DNA from: JAJFFW01 sp963922595
GTDB taxonomy: Bacteria > Pseudomonadota > Alphaproteobacteria > Caulobacterales > Parvularculaceae
DNA: 57,773 nt
Assembly: GCA_963922595.1 (NCBI GenBank)
Contig: CAWUIM010000013.1
Location: forward strand, 1 to 57,773
Direction: 5' to 3'
The notes under the pieces are model-generated. The model saw only the letters and a program-made list of their open reading frames with translations. It ran no database searches and was not told the origin of the DNA. Shown here piece by piece: positions 25,604 through 34,591 of this stretch (within the stretch, counting starts at the first letter, position 1; each line of letters opens with the position of its first letter). The position numbers and the translations under genes were made by a program.

Positions 25604-27544
25604 TCAGGCTCTGAGATTGACGATCTCAGCAGAGCGCCCCAGCGCTTTCAACGCCGTCTCAACGATTTGTGGCGCATTCAACCGCGCGCGGTCATACATT
25701 TTGGCTGGGCTGTCCTGATCCTGGAAGACATCCGGCAACGTCATGGTACGGATTTTCAGGCCAGTATCCAGCAATCCGATGTCTGACAGATGATGCAAGA
25801 CAAAGGCGCCGAAGCCGCCAACCGAGCCTTCTTCAATTGTAATCACCACCTCATGATGCCGCGCCAATTGTTCAATCATGGCGTGATCGATCGGTTTGGC
25901 GAAACGAGCGTCCGCAACGGTCGTTTTAAGGCCATGCGCCTCAAGCGTGTCAGCGGCTTTGAGCGCCTCAGCAAGGCGGCCGCCGAGCGACACGATCGCG
26001 ACCTGCTCGCCCTCACGCACAATACGGCCTTTACCGATCTCTAGGATTTTTCCTGTCTCTGGAAGATCAACGCCCACGCCCTCGCCACGCGGATAACGGA
26101 AAGCGATCGGCCCTTCGTCATAAGCCACCGCAGTCGATGTCATATGAACGAGTTCCGCCTCATCGCCTGCGGCCATGATCACCATGTTCGGTAAACAACC
26201 GAGATAGGCGATATCAAATGCGCCCGCATGCGTCTGACCGTCCGCGCCCACAAGGCCTGCGCGATCCATCGGCATACGGACGGGCAAGTTTTGTATCGCC
26301 ACGTCGTGCACGACGGAATCATAAGCGCGCTGCATAAATGTGGAATAGATCGCTGCAAAGGGCCTCATCCCATCGGCCGCGAGGCCTGCGGCGAAGGTGA
26401 CGGCGTGCTGCTCCGCGATCCCTACATCGTAGCACCGGTCCGGGTAGACGTCGGCGAACATGTCGAGGCTAGTGCCAGACGGCATCGCCGCGGTGACGCC
26501 GATGATCTTGTCATCGGTTTCCGCTTCTTTGATAAGCGTCTTTGCAAAGACTTTCTGGTAGGCGGGCGCGTTGGGCGTCCCTTTTTTCTGTTTGCCCGAG
26601 ACAACATCGAATTTCGCAACGCCGTGATATTTATCAGCCGCTTCTTCTGCAGGCGGATAACCGGCGCCTTTACGCGTCACCACATGAACGAGCACCGGCC
26701 CGTCATCCATATCGCGCGCATTTTCAAGAACAGGAATCAGGTGATCGAGATTGTGTCCATCGATCGGCCCCACATAATAAAAGCCCAGCTCCTCAAAGAG
26801 GGTGCCGCCGGTGAACATGCCGCGCCCATACTCTTCCGCTTTCGCCAATTGCTTATAGATCGCGTGCGGCAGTCTTTTCGAAAGCTGTTTCGAGAACTTC
26901 CGGAAGCCTTGGTAAACGCCCGATGAAGAGGCCCGCGCAAGATAAGCGCTCATGGCGCCGACGGGCGGCGCGATGGACATGTCGTTATCGTTCAGGATGA
27001 CGACCATCTTTGAACCGAGATGTCCGGCGTTATTGAGCCCTTCATAGGCCATGCCCGCCGACATCGACCCGTCGCCAATAACCGCAATAGACGTCGTATC
27101 CTTTTTCAGATGACGCGACGCTTCGGCAAAGCCGGTGGCGGCTGAGATCGACGTGGCTGCGTGAGCTGCGCCGAAGGGGTCGTATTCGCTTTCGGAACGC
27201 TTCGTAAAACCGGAAAGCCCGCCGCCCTGTCTTAGCGTGCGAATACGATCGCGACGCCCTGTAAGAATTTTATGCGGATAACACTGATGGCCCACATCCC
27301 AGACGAGGCGATCATCAGGCGTATTAAACACATAATGGATCGCGGTCGTAAGCTCGACCACGCCCAGTCCGGACCCCAGATGCCCGCCAGTGACGGAAAC
27401 GGCGTCGATCATCTCGGCCCGCAGTTCGTCGGCGACCTGACGCAATTGGCTCTTTTCCAATGTCCGCAAATCTGCGGGCGAGTTCACCTTGTCCAGCAAG
27501 GGAGTTTTCAACGGGGACGCCGGTGTTGTGGTATCGTCTGACAT
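25604..27544 (-). CDS. dxs: 1-deoxy-D-xylulose-5-phosphate synthase
   Basis: DXS condenses pyruvate and glyceraldehyde 3-phosphate in the first step of the MEP isoprenoid pathway and also feeds thiamine and pyridoxal synthesis. The 646-residue protein has the thiamine diphosphate motif starting GDGSMSAGMAYEGLNN (157-172), the early catalytic His54 in GGHLGSGLG and the transketolase pyrimidine-domain block GIAEQHAVTFAAGLA. ATG 27544 has AAGGA 7 bases upstream. An in-frame start at 27616 is weaker. It lies 165 bases downstream of xseB. Confidence 0.96.
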   Translation of the reverse strand: MSDDTTTPASPLKTPLLDKVNSPADLRTLEKSQLRQVADELRAEMIDAVSVTGGHLGSGLGVVELTTAIHYVFNTPDDRLVWDVGHQCYPHKILTGRRDRIRTLRQGGGLSGFTKRSESEYDPFGAAHAATSISAATGFAEASRHLKKDTTSIAVIGDGSMSAGMAYEGLNNAGHLGSKMVVILNDNDMSIAPPVGAMSAYLARASSSGVYQGFRKFSKQLSKRLPHAIYKQLAKAEEYGRGMFTGGTLFEELGFYYVGPIDGHNLDHLIPVLENARDMDDGPVLVHVVTRKGAGYPPAEEAADKYHGVAKFDVVSGKQKKGTPNAPAYQKVFAKTLIKEAETDDKIIGVTAAMPSGTSLDMFADVYPDRCYDVGIAEQHAVTFAAGLAADGMRPFAAIYSTFMQRAYDSVVHDVAIQNLPVRMPMDRAGLVGADGQTHAGAFDIAYLGCLPNMVIMAAGDEAELVHMTSTAVAYDEGPIAFRYPRGEGVGVDLPETGKILEIGKGRIVREGEQVAIVSLGGRLAEALKAADTLEAHGLKTTVADARFAKPIDHAMIEQLARHHEVVITIEEGSVGGFGAFVLHHLSDIGLLDTGLKIRTMTLPDVFQDQDSPAKMYDRARLNAPQIVETALKALGRSAEIVNLRA

Positions 27545-27709
27545 AAAGCCATCCTTGGAAGACGCGCAAAATAATCCACGCACATTAGTGATTGCCGCGA
27601 CTTTCTCCACCCCCATAATGCAGAATTAATGGCCTGCGCACGGCGGTTTCACGGCGATGAGGTAAAGAGGTCACGCAATTCGCGCGGCGCGGGCGGGACG
27701 CCGTCAGAT

Positions 27710-27955
27710 TTACTCGAGTTCAGCGGCTTGCGTCTTCACCGCCTCACCATCAGCAGCGACAATTTTATCGATTTTTTCCTGCGCCGACTTCAGCGTGGCG
27801 TCGCAATGGGCCTTAAGCGCCGCGCCCCGCTCGTATAGAGCGATGGATTCCTCCAATGGCGCGTTACCGCTCTCGAGTTTCTGGACGATATTCTCCAGCT
27901 CGGCGAGGGCCTTTTCGAAAGGCAGATCTTTTATGTCGGTCGGTGACTTGGCCAT
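27710..27955 (-). CDS. xseB: exodeoxyribonuclease VII small subunit
   Basis: The 81-residue protein is the small subunit of the single-strand nuclease ExoVII. The family pattern is clear: DLPFEKALAELENIVQKLESGNAPLEESIALYERG, followed by LKAHCDATLKSAQEKI. It forms a helical bundle that binds XseA. It is divergent from the flavoprotein gene at 28057 and heads the operon with dxs and tlyA, as in many alphaproteobacteria. Confidence 0.93.
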   Translation of the reverse strand: MAKSPTDIKDLPFEKALAELENIVQKLESGNAPLEESIALYERGAALKAHCDATLKSAQEKIDKIVAADGEAVKTQAAELE

Positions 27956-28056
27956 AAGATGCTTTTGCGGCGGGATCGACGCGATTGCAAGGGCCGTAGG
28001 GTCACCGCAAGTCCCGGGCTATTGACGTTTGGCGACCGGCGGGGCCAGAAGGCGCG

Positions 28057-29235
28057 ATGGAGAATACGGACGTTGTCATCATTGGCGCCGGCGCAGCGGG
28101 TCAGATGTGCGCCATTGAAGCCGGACGGCGGGGCCGGCGCGTCGTCGTCCTCGACCATGCGGCCAAGATCGGCGAAAAAATCCGCATCTCCGGAGGCGGA
28201 CGATGCAACTTTACGAACATTCACACATCGCCAAAGAACTTTCTCTCGCAGAATCCCCATTTCTGCGTTTCCGCCCTGAAGCGATTTACGCCGGCCGATT
28301 TCATCGCCCGCGTGAACGCCCACCGTATCGCGCATCACGAGAAAACTTTGGGCCAGCTTTTCTGCGACGGACGATCGACGCAGATCATCGATATGTTGCG
28401 CAAGGATTGCGAAGACGCTGGCGCGGTTATTCGCAGCGACACTCAGATTGTCTCCATTACAACAAGGGGTGACGGCTTTCTCATTTCCACCAGCGCCGGC
28501 GATATCGCAGCGGCCTCGCTCGTTATCGCCACCGGCGGAAAATCAATCCCCAAAATCGGCGCAACCGACTTCGCCTACCGCGTCGCAGATCAGTTCGGCC
28601 TGAATATCATTGAGACCCGGCCGGCGCTTGTCCCTCTGATATTCGGCCCCGATCTCCTTCAGGACACAAAATATTTGAGCGGCGTCAGCACAGAGGCGGA
28701 AGTCAGGTGCGGGACCGCCGTTTTCCGCGAAGCGCTTCTCTTCACTCATCGCGGCGTCAGCGGTCCGAGCATTCTGCAAATTTCTTCTTATTGGCGCGAA
28801 GGCGATGAAGTCCAAATTAATCTCGCGCCCGGGGCCGACGTGGCGGAACATTTGCGCACGGCGCGCAGCCAACATGGGAAACACTCATCCCATTCAGTGC
28901 TTGCTGAACGCCTGCCGAATCGGTTGGCCGAGTCGATTGTTGGGCGCTCGGGCGTTAACGGCAAGATCGGCGACTTATCAAACAAGAAAATCGACGCCCT
29001 GGCGGCTGACGTCTCGGATTGGTGCCTCAAACCCGTAGGAAGCGAAGGATACCGCACGGCGGAGGTCACGCTTGGCGGCGTCGACACAAATGAGCTCAGT
29101 TCAAAGACAATGGAGGCGCGCAAGCGACCCGGGCTCTATTTTGTCGGCGAGGCCGTCGACGTGACCGGCTGGCTCGGCGGGTATAATTTTCAATGGGCGT
29201 GGTCAAGCGGTTGGGCGGCGGGACAAGTGGTCTAG
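28057..29235 (+). CDS. HI0933/BaiN-family NAD(P)/FAD-dependent oxidoreductase
   Basis: The 392-residue flavoprotein opens with the dinucleotide motif GAGAAG (10-15) and continues with KIGEKIRISGGGRCNFTN, the mark of the HI0933/YhiN family. The C-terminal signature VDVTGWLGGYNFQWAWSSGWAAG binds FAD. The cellular reaction of these proteins is unclear. BaiN-type members reduce bile-acid double bonds in gut bacteria, but that role should not be assumed here. It converges on the antiporter gene with a 7-base gap. Confidence 0.9.
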   Translation: MENTDVVIIGAGAAGQMCAIEAGRRGRRVVVLDHAAKIGEKIRISGGGRCNFTNIHTSPKNFLSQNPHFCVSALKRFTPADFIARVNAHRIAHHEKTLGQLFCDGRSTQIIDMLRKDCEDAGAVIRSDTQIVSITTRGDGFLISTSAGDIAAASLVIATGGKSIPKIGATDFAYRVADQFGLNIIETRPALVPLIFGPDLLQDTKYLSGVSTEAEVRCGTAVFREALLFTHRGVSGPSILQISSYWREGDEVQINLAPGADVAEHLRTARSQHGKHSSHSVLAERLPNRLAESIVGRSGVNGKIGDLSNKKIDALAADVSDWCLKPVGSEGYRTAEVTLGGVDTNELSSKTMEARKRPGLYFVGEAVDVTGWLGGYNFQWAWSSGWAAGQVV

Positions 29236-29242
29236 CGCGCAA

Positions 29243-30991
29243 TCAGTCCTGCTGGGAAACAACGCCGTATGGTTTGTGCAGAAGCTCCATGCCGGCTTCG
29301 TCGCCCTGATCGACCTGCGCGAGAAGGCGTTCACGGTCCCGGGTTCGAAATTCCTGAATAATATCGTCGATTGTCGCATTATCCTGACCGAGACGGCCCA
29401 GCGCCTCGCGGGCGATCAGCAAACTCGACTCCATCGTTTCGCGGACAATGACGTCAGCGCCGAGCGGCTGCATCTCAATTTCATGAATACGGTCATGGGC
29501 GACAGCAAGGATAAGCTGGTTGGGACATATCTCCCGGACGCTCTCAATCGCATGATTGACAGCGTGCGTGTCGTCCATACACAGAATAACGGCTTTGGCT
29601 TCTTTGGCGCCGGCCGTCTTGAGCGTATCGAGACGCGACGCATCGCCGAAATAGACTTTAAACCCAAATCGGCGCGCGTTCAGGATATGTTGCGGGTCCT
29701 TGTCAATCGCCGTGATGCCATAGCCGGAATTCTGGAGCACTTGCGAGATTATTTGACCCATCCGGCCAAAGCCGGCGATCAGGATATTGCCTTCCTCGGC
29801 GTGGGGGCCCTCCAGAGCCTCCGGGCTGATCTCGTCATTGCTGGCGAGCCGCGAGGCGATTGAAACCGCGGCCGGTGTTAAAACCATTGAGATCGTGACA
29901 ATAGCGGACATCAGGGTCGTCTGATTGGCGGTGAAAAGATCAGCGGACAAACCAAGACTGAAGACGACGAAGGCGAATTCACCGCCTTGCGATAACACTG
30001 CCGCTGTTTTCAGCGAGTCGCCGGTCCCTACGCCAAACAACCGTGTAAGCGCAAACAGGATAACCGCCTTCACCAGCATGAGCCCAAGCGCGCCGCAGAT
30101 GACGATGAGCCAGGCGCTTGCGATCGCTGATAGGTCGAGACGCATTCCGATCGAGATGAAAAACAGGCCAAGGAGAATACCCCTGAACGGCTCAATGTCG
30201 GTTTCAATCTGGTGGCGGTAAGCGGACTCCGCGAGCATAACGCCAGCGAGAAAAGCGCCGAGCGCCATTGAGAGCCCGGCCCATGAAACGCCGAGCGATG
30301 TCGCGGCGACAACGAACAAGGCGGTCGCGGCGAACGCCTCCCGTGATCCCGATCCGGCGACCAGTTTGAACAGCGGATTGAGCAAATACTTGCCGGTCAA
30401 TATCAGCGCGACAATCACGCCGATCATTTTTGCGCCGTCGCGCCAACCAAGCACGCCCTCTCCCGTCCCTGCAACAAACGGGATGGCGGCGAGCAACGGA
30501 ATGACAGCGAGGTCCTGGAACAGGAGAATTGGAAAAGCGCGATTGCCGTAACCGGTGTTTAATTCGCGCCTGTCCTTCATCCATTGCAATGCGAACGCCG
30601 TCGATGAAAACGCGAGCGATGCTCCGGCGATCATCGCCGCCGGCGCGGGCATGACTTTCGCCGCCGCAAAGAGCCCAGCGATGATGCCGGCAGTGATCAC
30701 CATTTGCATCGCGCCAAGGCCGAATATGTCCCGCCGCAACGACCAAAGACGCGACATCGAAAGTTCAAGACCAATGATGAACAGGAAGAGGACGACCCCG
30801 AGCTCGGCGACGTGGAAAATCCCCTCCTCCATCGGAAGGAGGTTCAGCGCGGACGGGCCGATGACAACGCCCGCCATGAGATAACCGAGGATCGACCCAA
30901 GTTTAAGGCGATTGAAGACCGGCACCGCTACAGCGGCGGCGCCGAGATAGACGGCGGCCTGGGTGAGAAATGCGCTTTCGGATGTCGCCAT
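29243..30991 (-). CDS. Kef-type potassium/proton antiporter (CPA2 family) with RCK domain
   Basis: The 582-residue protein has about twelve transmembrane helices (residues 5-385) of the CPA2 exchanger type, including SLAFSSTAFALQWM and GEFAFVVFSLGL. It ends with a TrkA-N/RCK domain (about 400-520): ILIAGFGRMGQIISQVL and an acid-ended strand GITAIDKD, a likely NAD-binding site. Such proteins let K+ out in exchange for protons and protect against electrophiles when glutathione adducts bind. No KefF/KefG-type ancillary gene is adjacent. It starts 20 bases after the argC stop and may be transcribed with the arginine genes. Confidence 0.9.
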   Translation of the reverse strand: MATSESAFLTQAAVYLGAAAVAVPVFNRLKLGSILGYLMAGVVIGPSALNLLPMEEGIFHVAELGVVLFLFIIGLELSMSRLWSLRRDIFGLGAMQMVITAGIIAGLFAAAKVMPAPAAMIAGASLAFSSTAFALQWMKDRRELNTGYGNRAFPILLFQDLAVIPLLAAIPFVAGTGEGVLGWRDGAKMIGVIVALILTGKYLLNPLFKLVAGSGSREAFAATALFVVAATSLGVSWAGLSMALGAFLAGVMLAESAYRHQIETDIEPFRGILLGLFFISIGMRLDLSAIASAWLIVICGALGLMLVKAVILFALTRLFGVGTGDSLKTAAVLSQGGEFAFVVFSLGLSADLFTANQTTLMSAIVTISMVLTPAAVSIASRLASNDEISPEALEGPHAEEGNILIAGFGRMGQIISQVLQNSGYGITAIDKDPQHILNARRFGFKVYFGDASRLDTLKTAGAKEAKAVILCMDDTHAVNHAIESVREICPNQLILAVAHDRIHEIEMQPLGADVIVRETMESSLLIAREALGRLGQDNATIDDIIQEFRTRDRERLLAQVDQGDEAGMELLHKPYGVVSQQD

Positions 30992-31011
30992 ACTCCCCCC
31001 TTATGCCGCGC

Positions 31012-31968
31012 CTAATCCGCGATGGCTATCCCGGTGAATTCTTCAAGCCCAAGCGCGAGGTTCAAATTCTGGATCGCCTGGACGGCGGCGCCTTTCAACA
31101 GATTGTCTTCAGCCGCGACGACCACAGCATGATTGCTGTCGGCGCCCGCTTCAAAGCCGCCGATGACAACGCCATTCTGTTCAGCGCCGTCTCTGAGTTC
31201 TGGAGCCGCGGTTTGCAATCGTATGAGCGGCTCGTCGCCATAGGCTGTTTCGTAAAGAGCACGGAGCCCGTCGGCGCCGATGGGCTCGGCGAGCGGCAAA
31301 TGCGCCGTCACCGTCAAGCCCCGGAAGGCAGGGTGCACATGCGGCGTGAAACGAACAGGATGCGACAAATGATGCGCGGCTTCGCGTTCATGCTTATGCC
31401 CCGTCAGGGCGTATGGCATGAAATTTCCTTCGAGCCGCGCTGTGTCGTTGCGCGGGTTCGGTGTTGTCCCGGCGCCGGAATAGCCCGACACCCCAAAAAC
31501 GGAGGGCGGCCCGCTCAAACGATCAAGAACTGGCGCGATCGCAAGCTGCATCGCGGTCGCGTAACAGCCGGGATTGGCGATGCGCTTTTGGCGGCGGATA
31601 GCAGTTCGATTGCGCTCAGGTAAGCCGTAGACCCACTTATCCGAAAATCGATGGTCCGCTGACAGATCAATGATGATGCGATGGGGCGCTTCGCGTTCGA
31701 GCGCCTCAACGTACGCCGCCGCGGCGCTGTCAGGCGTCGCTAGAATCACCACGTCCGCCCGTCGCGGCGCAGCCTCGGAAGGGTCCAGCGCTTCAAACTC
31801 AAGATCGTCATGGAGCTGCGGCGTGACGTCGGTCACTTTGCGGCCGGCCAATTCCCGCGACGAAGCGTAGGCGAGCATCAGTTCCGGGTGCTCGCCGATG
31901 AGACGGAGGAGCTCCCTGCCCGTATAGCCTCGAGCGCCGATCACGCCCACCAGATAAGGCTCGCTCAT
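31012..31968 (-). CDS. argC: N-acetyl-gamma-glutamyl-phosphate reductase
   Basis: ArgC reduces N-acetylglutamyl phosphate to the semialdehyde in arginine synthesis. The 318-residue protein has the nucleotide motif GARGYTG (11-17) and the catalytic Cys135 in ANPGCYATAMQLA. The C-terminal block FTPHVHPAFRGLTVTAHLPL carries the expected His. It lies 23 bases downstream of the kinase/synthase fusion, in the order argF'-argBA-argC on one strand. Confidence 0.95.
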   Translation of the reverse strand: MSEPYLVGVIGARGYTGRELLRLIGEHPELMLAYASSRELAGRKVTDVTPQLHDDLEFEALDPSEAAPRRADVVILATPDSAAAAYVEALEREAPHRIIIDLSADHRFSDKWVYGLPERNRTAIRRQKRIANPGCYATAMQLAIAPVLDRLSGPPSVFGVSGYSGAGTTPNPRNDTARLEGNFMPYALTGHKHEREAAHHLSHPVRFTPHVHPAFRGLTVTAHLPLAEPIGADGLRALYETAYGDEPLIRLQTAAPELRDGAEQNGVVIGGFEAGADSNHAVVVAAEDNLLKGAAVQAIQNLNLALGLEEFTGIAIAD

Positions 31969-31991
31969 CGTCTCATCCCTATTGTCTCATA

Positions 31992-33305
31992 TTATTCAAA
32001 ACTGTCTGGGAGAGATGCCACTGTCTGAACCGATTTGGCAATACAGGCGAAGTCTTCTTCGCCCCGCCAGAAGACAGTCCAGTCCCCGCGTTTGACCGAT
32101 CCGTCGGCGACACTGGTATAGAAGGCGTTAAAGCCGTTCTCGGTTCGCGAGCGCCAGAAAAAGCGCGGCGTTTTTTCGCTCATCTGTCGCCACACCGTAT
32201 GTGCAAGACCTTCGCCGCGCGCGGCTTCGACGACAGCGAATTTATCGAGGTAGAGAAAGTCGTCCACTTCAGTAAGCACGGCGCCGGCGCGATAGGATTC
32301 GGAAATGTGCGCAGCGTGAAGCCGTAAGCCGGACCACCATCCCGGCTTCAGCGGCCGGCCGAACGCCTCTTCTACCAGGGCGGAGGCCTTGCCGCCGTCA
32401 AAATCCGTAGCGTCGGCGCTCATGCGGATCAGCTCTCCGCGACGGATTAAGGTGCCTGACCCCCCATGCGTAAAGAGCTCCCGGATGAGCCCCGCGGGAT
32501 CAGTAATCGACACCGACGATTCCAACGGCGCGTCGTCAAGAAGTCGTTTGATCTCCTGCAGCTTCAGTTTCATGCCCGAATGGACATGGGGCTGGCCCAT
32601 AAGGTCATCATAGTCTGCAGCCAGATTGATGGAATGGATCGGTTTTCCATCTTCGCCGAGAAGTCCGCCGACACCCGTCAGGAAGACGATCTTCATAGGT
32701 TTCAAAGCATGAACCAGAGCGCGCGTTGCAGAATCAGCATTGACATTCACCAGCTGACCGCCCTTGGCGACGCCGAGGCACGACATAACGGGGATGGCGC
32801 CGGATGAAATGATCGAGCGAAGTAAGCCAAGCCGCACGCGGGTCGGCTCGCCGACAAATCCGTATTTGTCCTTGTCAAGATAATCAGCTTCCACGACGCC
32901 GGCATGGACAGAATGAACGTCGACGCCTTTTGCGCGCACTGCTTCCACGAGCTTGATGTTTTCGCTCACGAATACGCTGCGCGCGATATCAAGCGTTTCG
33001 GCGTTCGTCACGCGCAAACCGTCGATCTTCGGCGTATCAATTTCCGCTGCGCGAAGCGCCTTATCCAGTTGCGGGCCGCCGCCATGAAGGACGATCGGCG
33101 TCAACCCAACTGTGTGCAGAAAGGCTAACGCAGCGGCGGTTTCCTCAAGCTGCTCTTCGAGGATGGCGCCGCCGATCTTGATCACCGCAAAACGCGACTG
33201 ATCAACTTCAGAAAAACGCTGAAGATAAGACCGGATTTCCTTCCCGTCCGACATATTGGACAGGAGTTGAACGATCGTTTGGCGGATGTGGCGGTTTGGC
33301 GTCAT
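31992..33305 (-). CDS. argBA: bifunctional N-acetylglutamate kinase / N-acetylglutamate synthase
   Basis: The 437-residue protein fuses an amino-acid kinase domain (about 35-285, with VIKIGGAIL, IVLHGGGPQLD, VNVNADSATRALVHAL and VFLTGVGGLL) to a GNAT domain (about 295-437, with YLDKFAVVEAARGEGLAHTVWRQM). One chain can thus make N-acetylglutamate and phosphorylate it. This is the vertebrate-like NAGS/K architecture described from Xanthomonas and Maricaulis, where arginine inhibits it. The ATG overlaps the carbamoyltransferase stop by ATGA, showing coupling. It removes the need for separate argA, argB or argJ genes. Confidence 0.92.
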   Translation of the reverse strand: MTPNRHIRQTIVQLLSNMSDGKEIRSYLQRFSEVDQSRFAVIKIGGAILEEQLEETAAALAFLHTVGLTPIVLHGGGPQLDKALRAAEIDTPKIDGLRVTNAETLDIARSVFVSENIKLVEAVRAKGVDVHSVHAGVVEADYLDKDKYGFVGEPTRVRLGLLRSIISSGAIPVMSCLGVAKGGQLVNVNADSATRALVHALKPMKIVFLTGVGGLLGEDGKPIHSINLAADYDDLMGQPHVHSGMKLKLQEIKRLLDDAPLESSVSITDPAGLIRELFTHGGSGTLIRRGELIRMSADATDFDGGKASALVEEAFGRPLKPGWWSGLRLHAAHISESYRAGAVLTEVDDFLYLDKFAVVEAARGEGLAHTVWRQMSEKTPRFFWRSRTENGFNAFYTSVADGSVKRGDWTVFWRGEEDFACIAKSVQTVASLPDSFE

Positions 33306-34297
33306 CCCGCAAGCGCCTTCATAATAGCCTTTTGCACGTGAAGCCGGTTCTCTGCTTCATCGTAGGCGATGCACTGTGGGCTATCGAAAACGGCGTCCGT
33401 CATTTTCACGTTTCGCCGCATCGGCAGGCAATGGCTCACCAGTGCGTTATTCGTCAGCGCCATCTTTTCTTCATTGACGATGAAATGTTTGAAGCGATCG
33501 CGAATTCCTTTTTCCGGCTCCCAATTGCCAAAAAACGGCAGCGCGCCCCAACTCTTGGCGTAGACGATATCCGCGCCGTCATAGGCCTCCTCAATTGAGT
33601 GAGAAAGCGTCAGCGCTCGTCCATTGGCGCCAGCGTCTTTCGTCGCCTGTCCGATATACCGCTCGTCGAGAATATAATCCTCTGTCGGACAAAGCAGCGT
33701 CACGTCCATTCCAAACTTGGCGGCGATCATGAGGGCGGAATTCGCAACGGCGGTGTTTAAGGGTTTGGGGTGATAGGTCCAGGTCAACACAAACTTCTTC
33801 CCGTCGAGATCCCCCAAATGCTCTTGCAGAGCCATCACATGCGCCATTTCCTGGCACGGGTGCGTAATCGTCTCTAGGTTTATAACCGGCACGTCCGCAT
33901 GGCGCGCGAATGCCTTCAGTACCTTGTCCTCGCGATCCTCCGCCCAATTTTGGAATTTCGGGAAGGCGCGCACGCCGATCATATCGCAATACCGCGAGAG
34001 AACCTTCGCGGCCTCTTTCACGTGCTCCTCGGCGTCGCCGTCCATCACGGCGCCGTCTTCAAATTCCATCGGCCACATGCCGCCCGTAGGAGACAAGACC
34101 ACCGCACGCGCGCCGAGTTGGCCCGCGCCGATATCGAACGAAGTGCGCGTGCGCAGCGAGTTATTGAAGAATACGAGCGCGATCGTTTTGTCGTTAAGCG
34201 CGTCGCCGATCGGACTTTTCTTGAGCGCTTTTGCGTCATCGAGCATCGCCTGCAGCTCATCTCGCGACCAATCGGACGTGTTCAGGAAATGCTTCAT
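33302..34297 (-). CDS. argF': N-acetylornithine carbamoyltransferase
   Basis: The 331-residue protein carbamoylates N-acetylornithine to N-acetylcitrulline, in place of the usual ornithine enzyme. The carbamoyl-phosphate loop reads SLRTRT (47-52), followed by THPCQEMAH and SHCLPMRRN. The sequence closely follows the Xanthomonas acetylornithine enzyme as I recall it, including LTWTYHPKPLNTAVANSAL and KSWGALPFFGNWEPEK. In DGDAEEH (Glu90), the position that separates acetyl- from succinyl-ornithine use has the Glu of the acetyl type and not Pro. First gene of the arg operon and coupled to argBA. Confidence 0.93.
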   Translation of the reverse strand: MKHFLNTSDWSRDELQAMLDDAKALKKSPIGDALNDKTIALVFFNNSLRTRTSFDIGAGQLGARAVVLSPTGGMWPMEFEDGAVMDGDAEEHVKEAAKVLSRYCDMIGVRAFPKFQNWAEDREDKVLKAFARHADVPVINLETITHPCQEMAHVMALQEHLGDLDGKKFVLTWTYHPKPLNTAVANSALMIAAKFGMDVTLLCPTEDYILDERYIGQATKDAGANGRALTLSHSIEEAYDGADIVYAKSWGALPFFGNWEPEKGIRDRFKHFIVNEEKMALTNNALVSHCLPMRRNVKMTDAVFDSPQCIAYDEAENRLHVQKAIMKALAG

Positions 34298-34591
34298 TGC
34301 TTAACTCGCTTCCGGAAAGTCTGAGGCCCGCCATTCCAAAAAATCGGCGAACCGCGCGGCTACGGGCGTAATCACACCACAAGTCGGGCTGGAGATCATG
34401 CCCCTTAAGATCATTTTTGCGCGAAGTCGCCCATTGGCTCGCGAGCAGCGGCGGGATTTTCAGGGGGTCGGATTATTTCCGCGTTACGCCCCCTCCAATC
34501 GCTGATACTTATTTCGTGTCAAATTTTCTAGATATATTCGCTTGCGGATATCGCCTCAAATCCGCAATCAAGAATTCTGGAGGAACGCATC
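34298..34591. other. longest intergenic region; divergent argF'/pepN promoter area
   Basis: This 294-base gap lies between the divergent argF' and pepN starts. A TATATT -10-like box (34533-34538) sits about 54 bases before the pepN ATG in an AT-rich patch, but no good -35 box accompanies it. A strong GGAGG (34579-34583) serves pepN. No ARG-box palindrome or coding frame with support was seen. Confidence 0.4.

Noticed and set aside
26228..26926. 232-codon plus-strand frame opposite dxs
   Set aside because: It has no family features and overlaps conserved dxs motifs on the other strand.
30204..30746. 180-codon frame in another frame of the Kef gene
   Set aside because: It sits within the transmembrane part of the antiporter, is Arg-rich and has no independent support.
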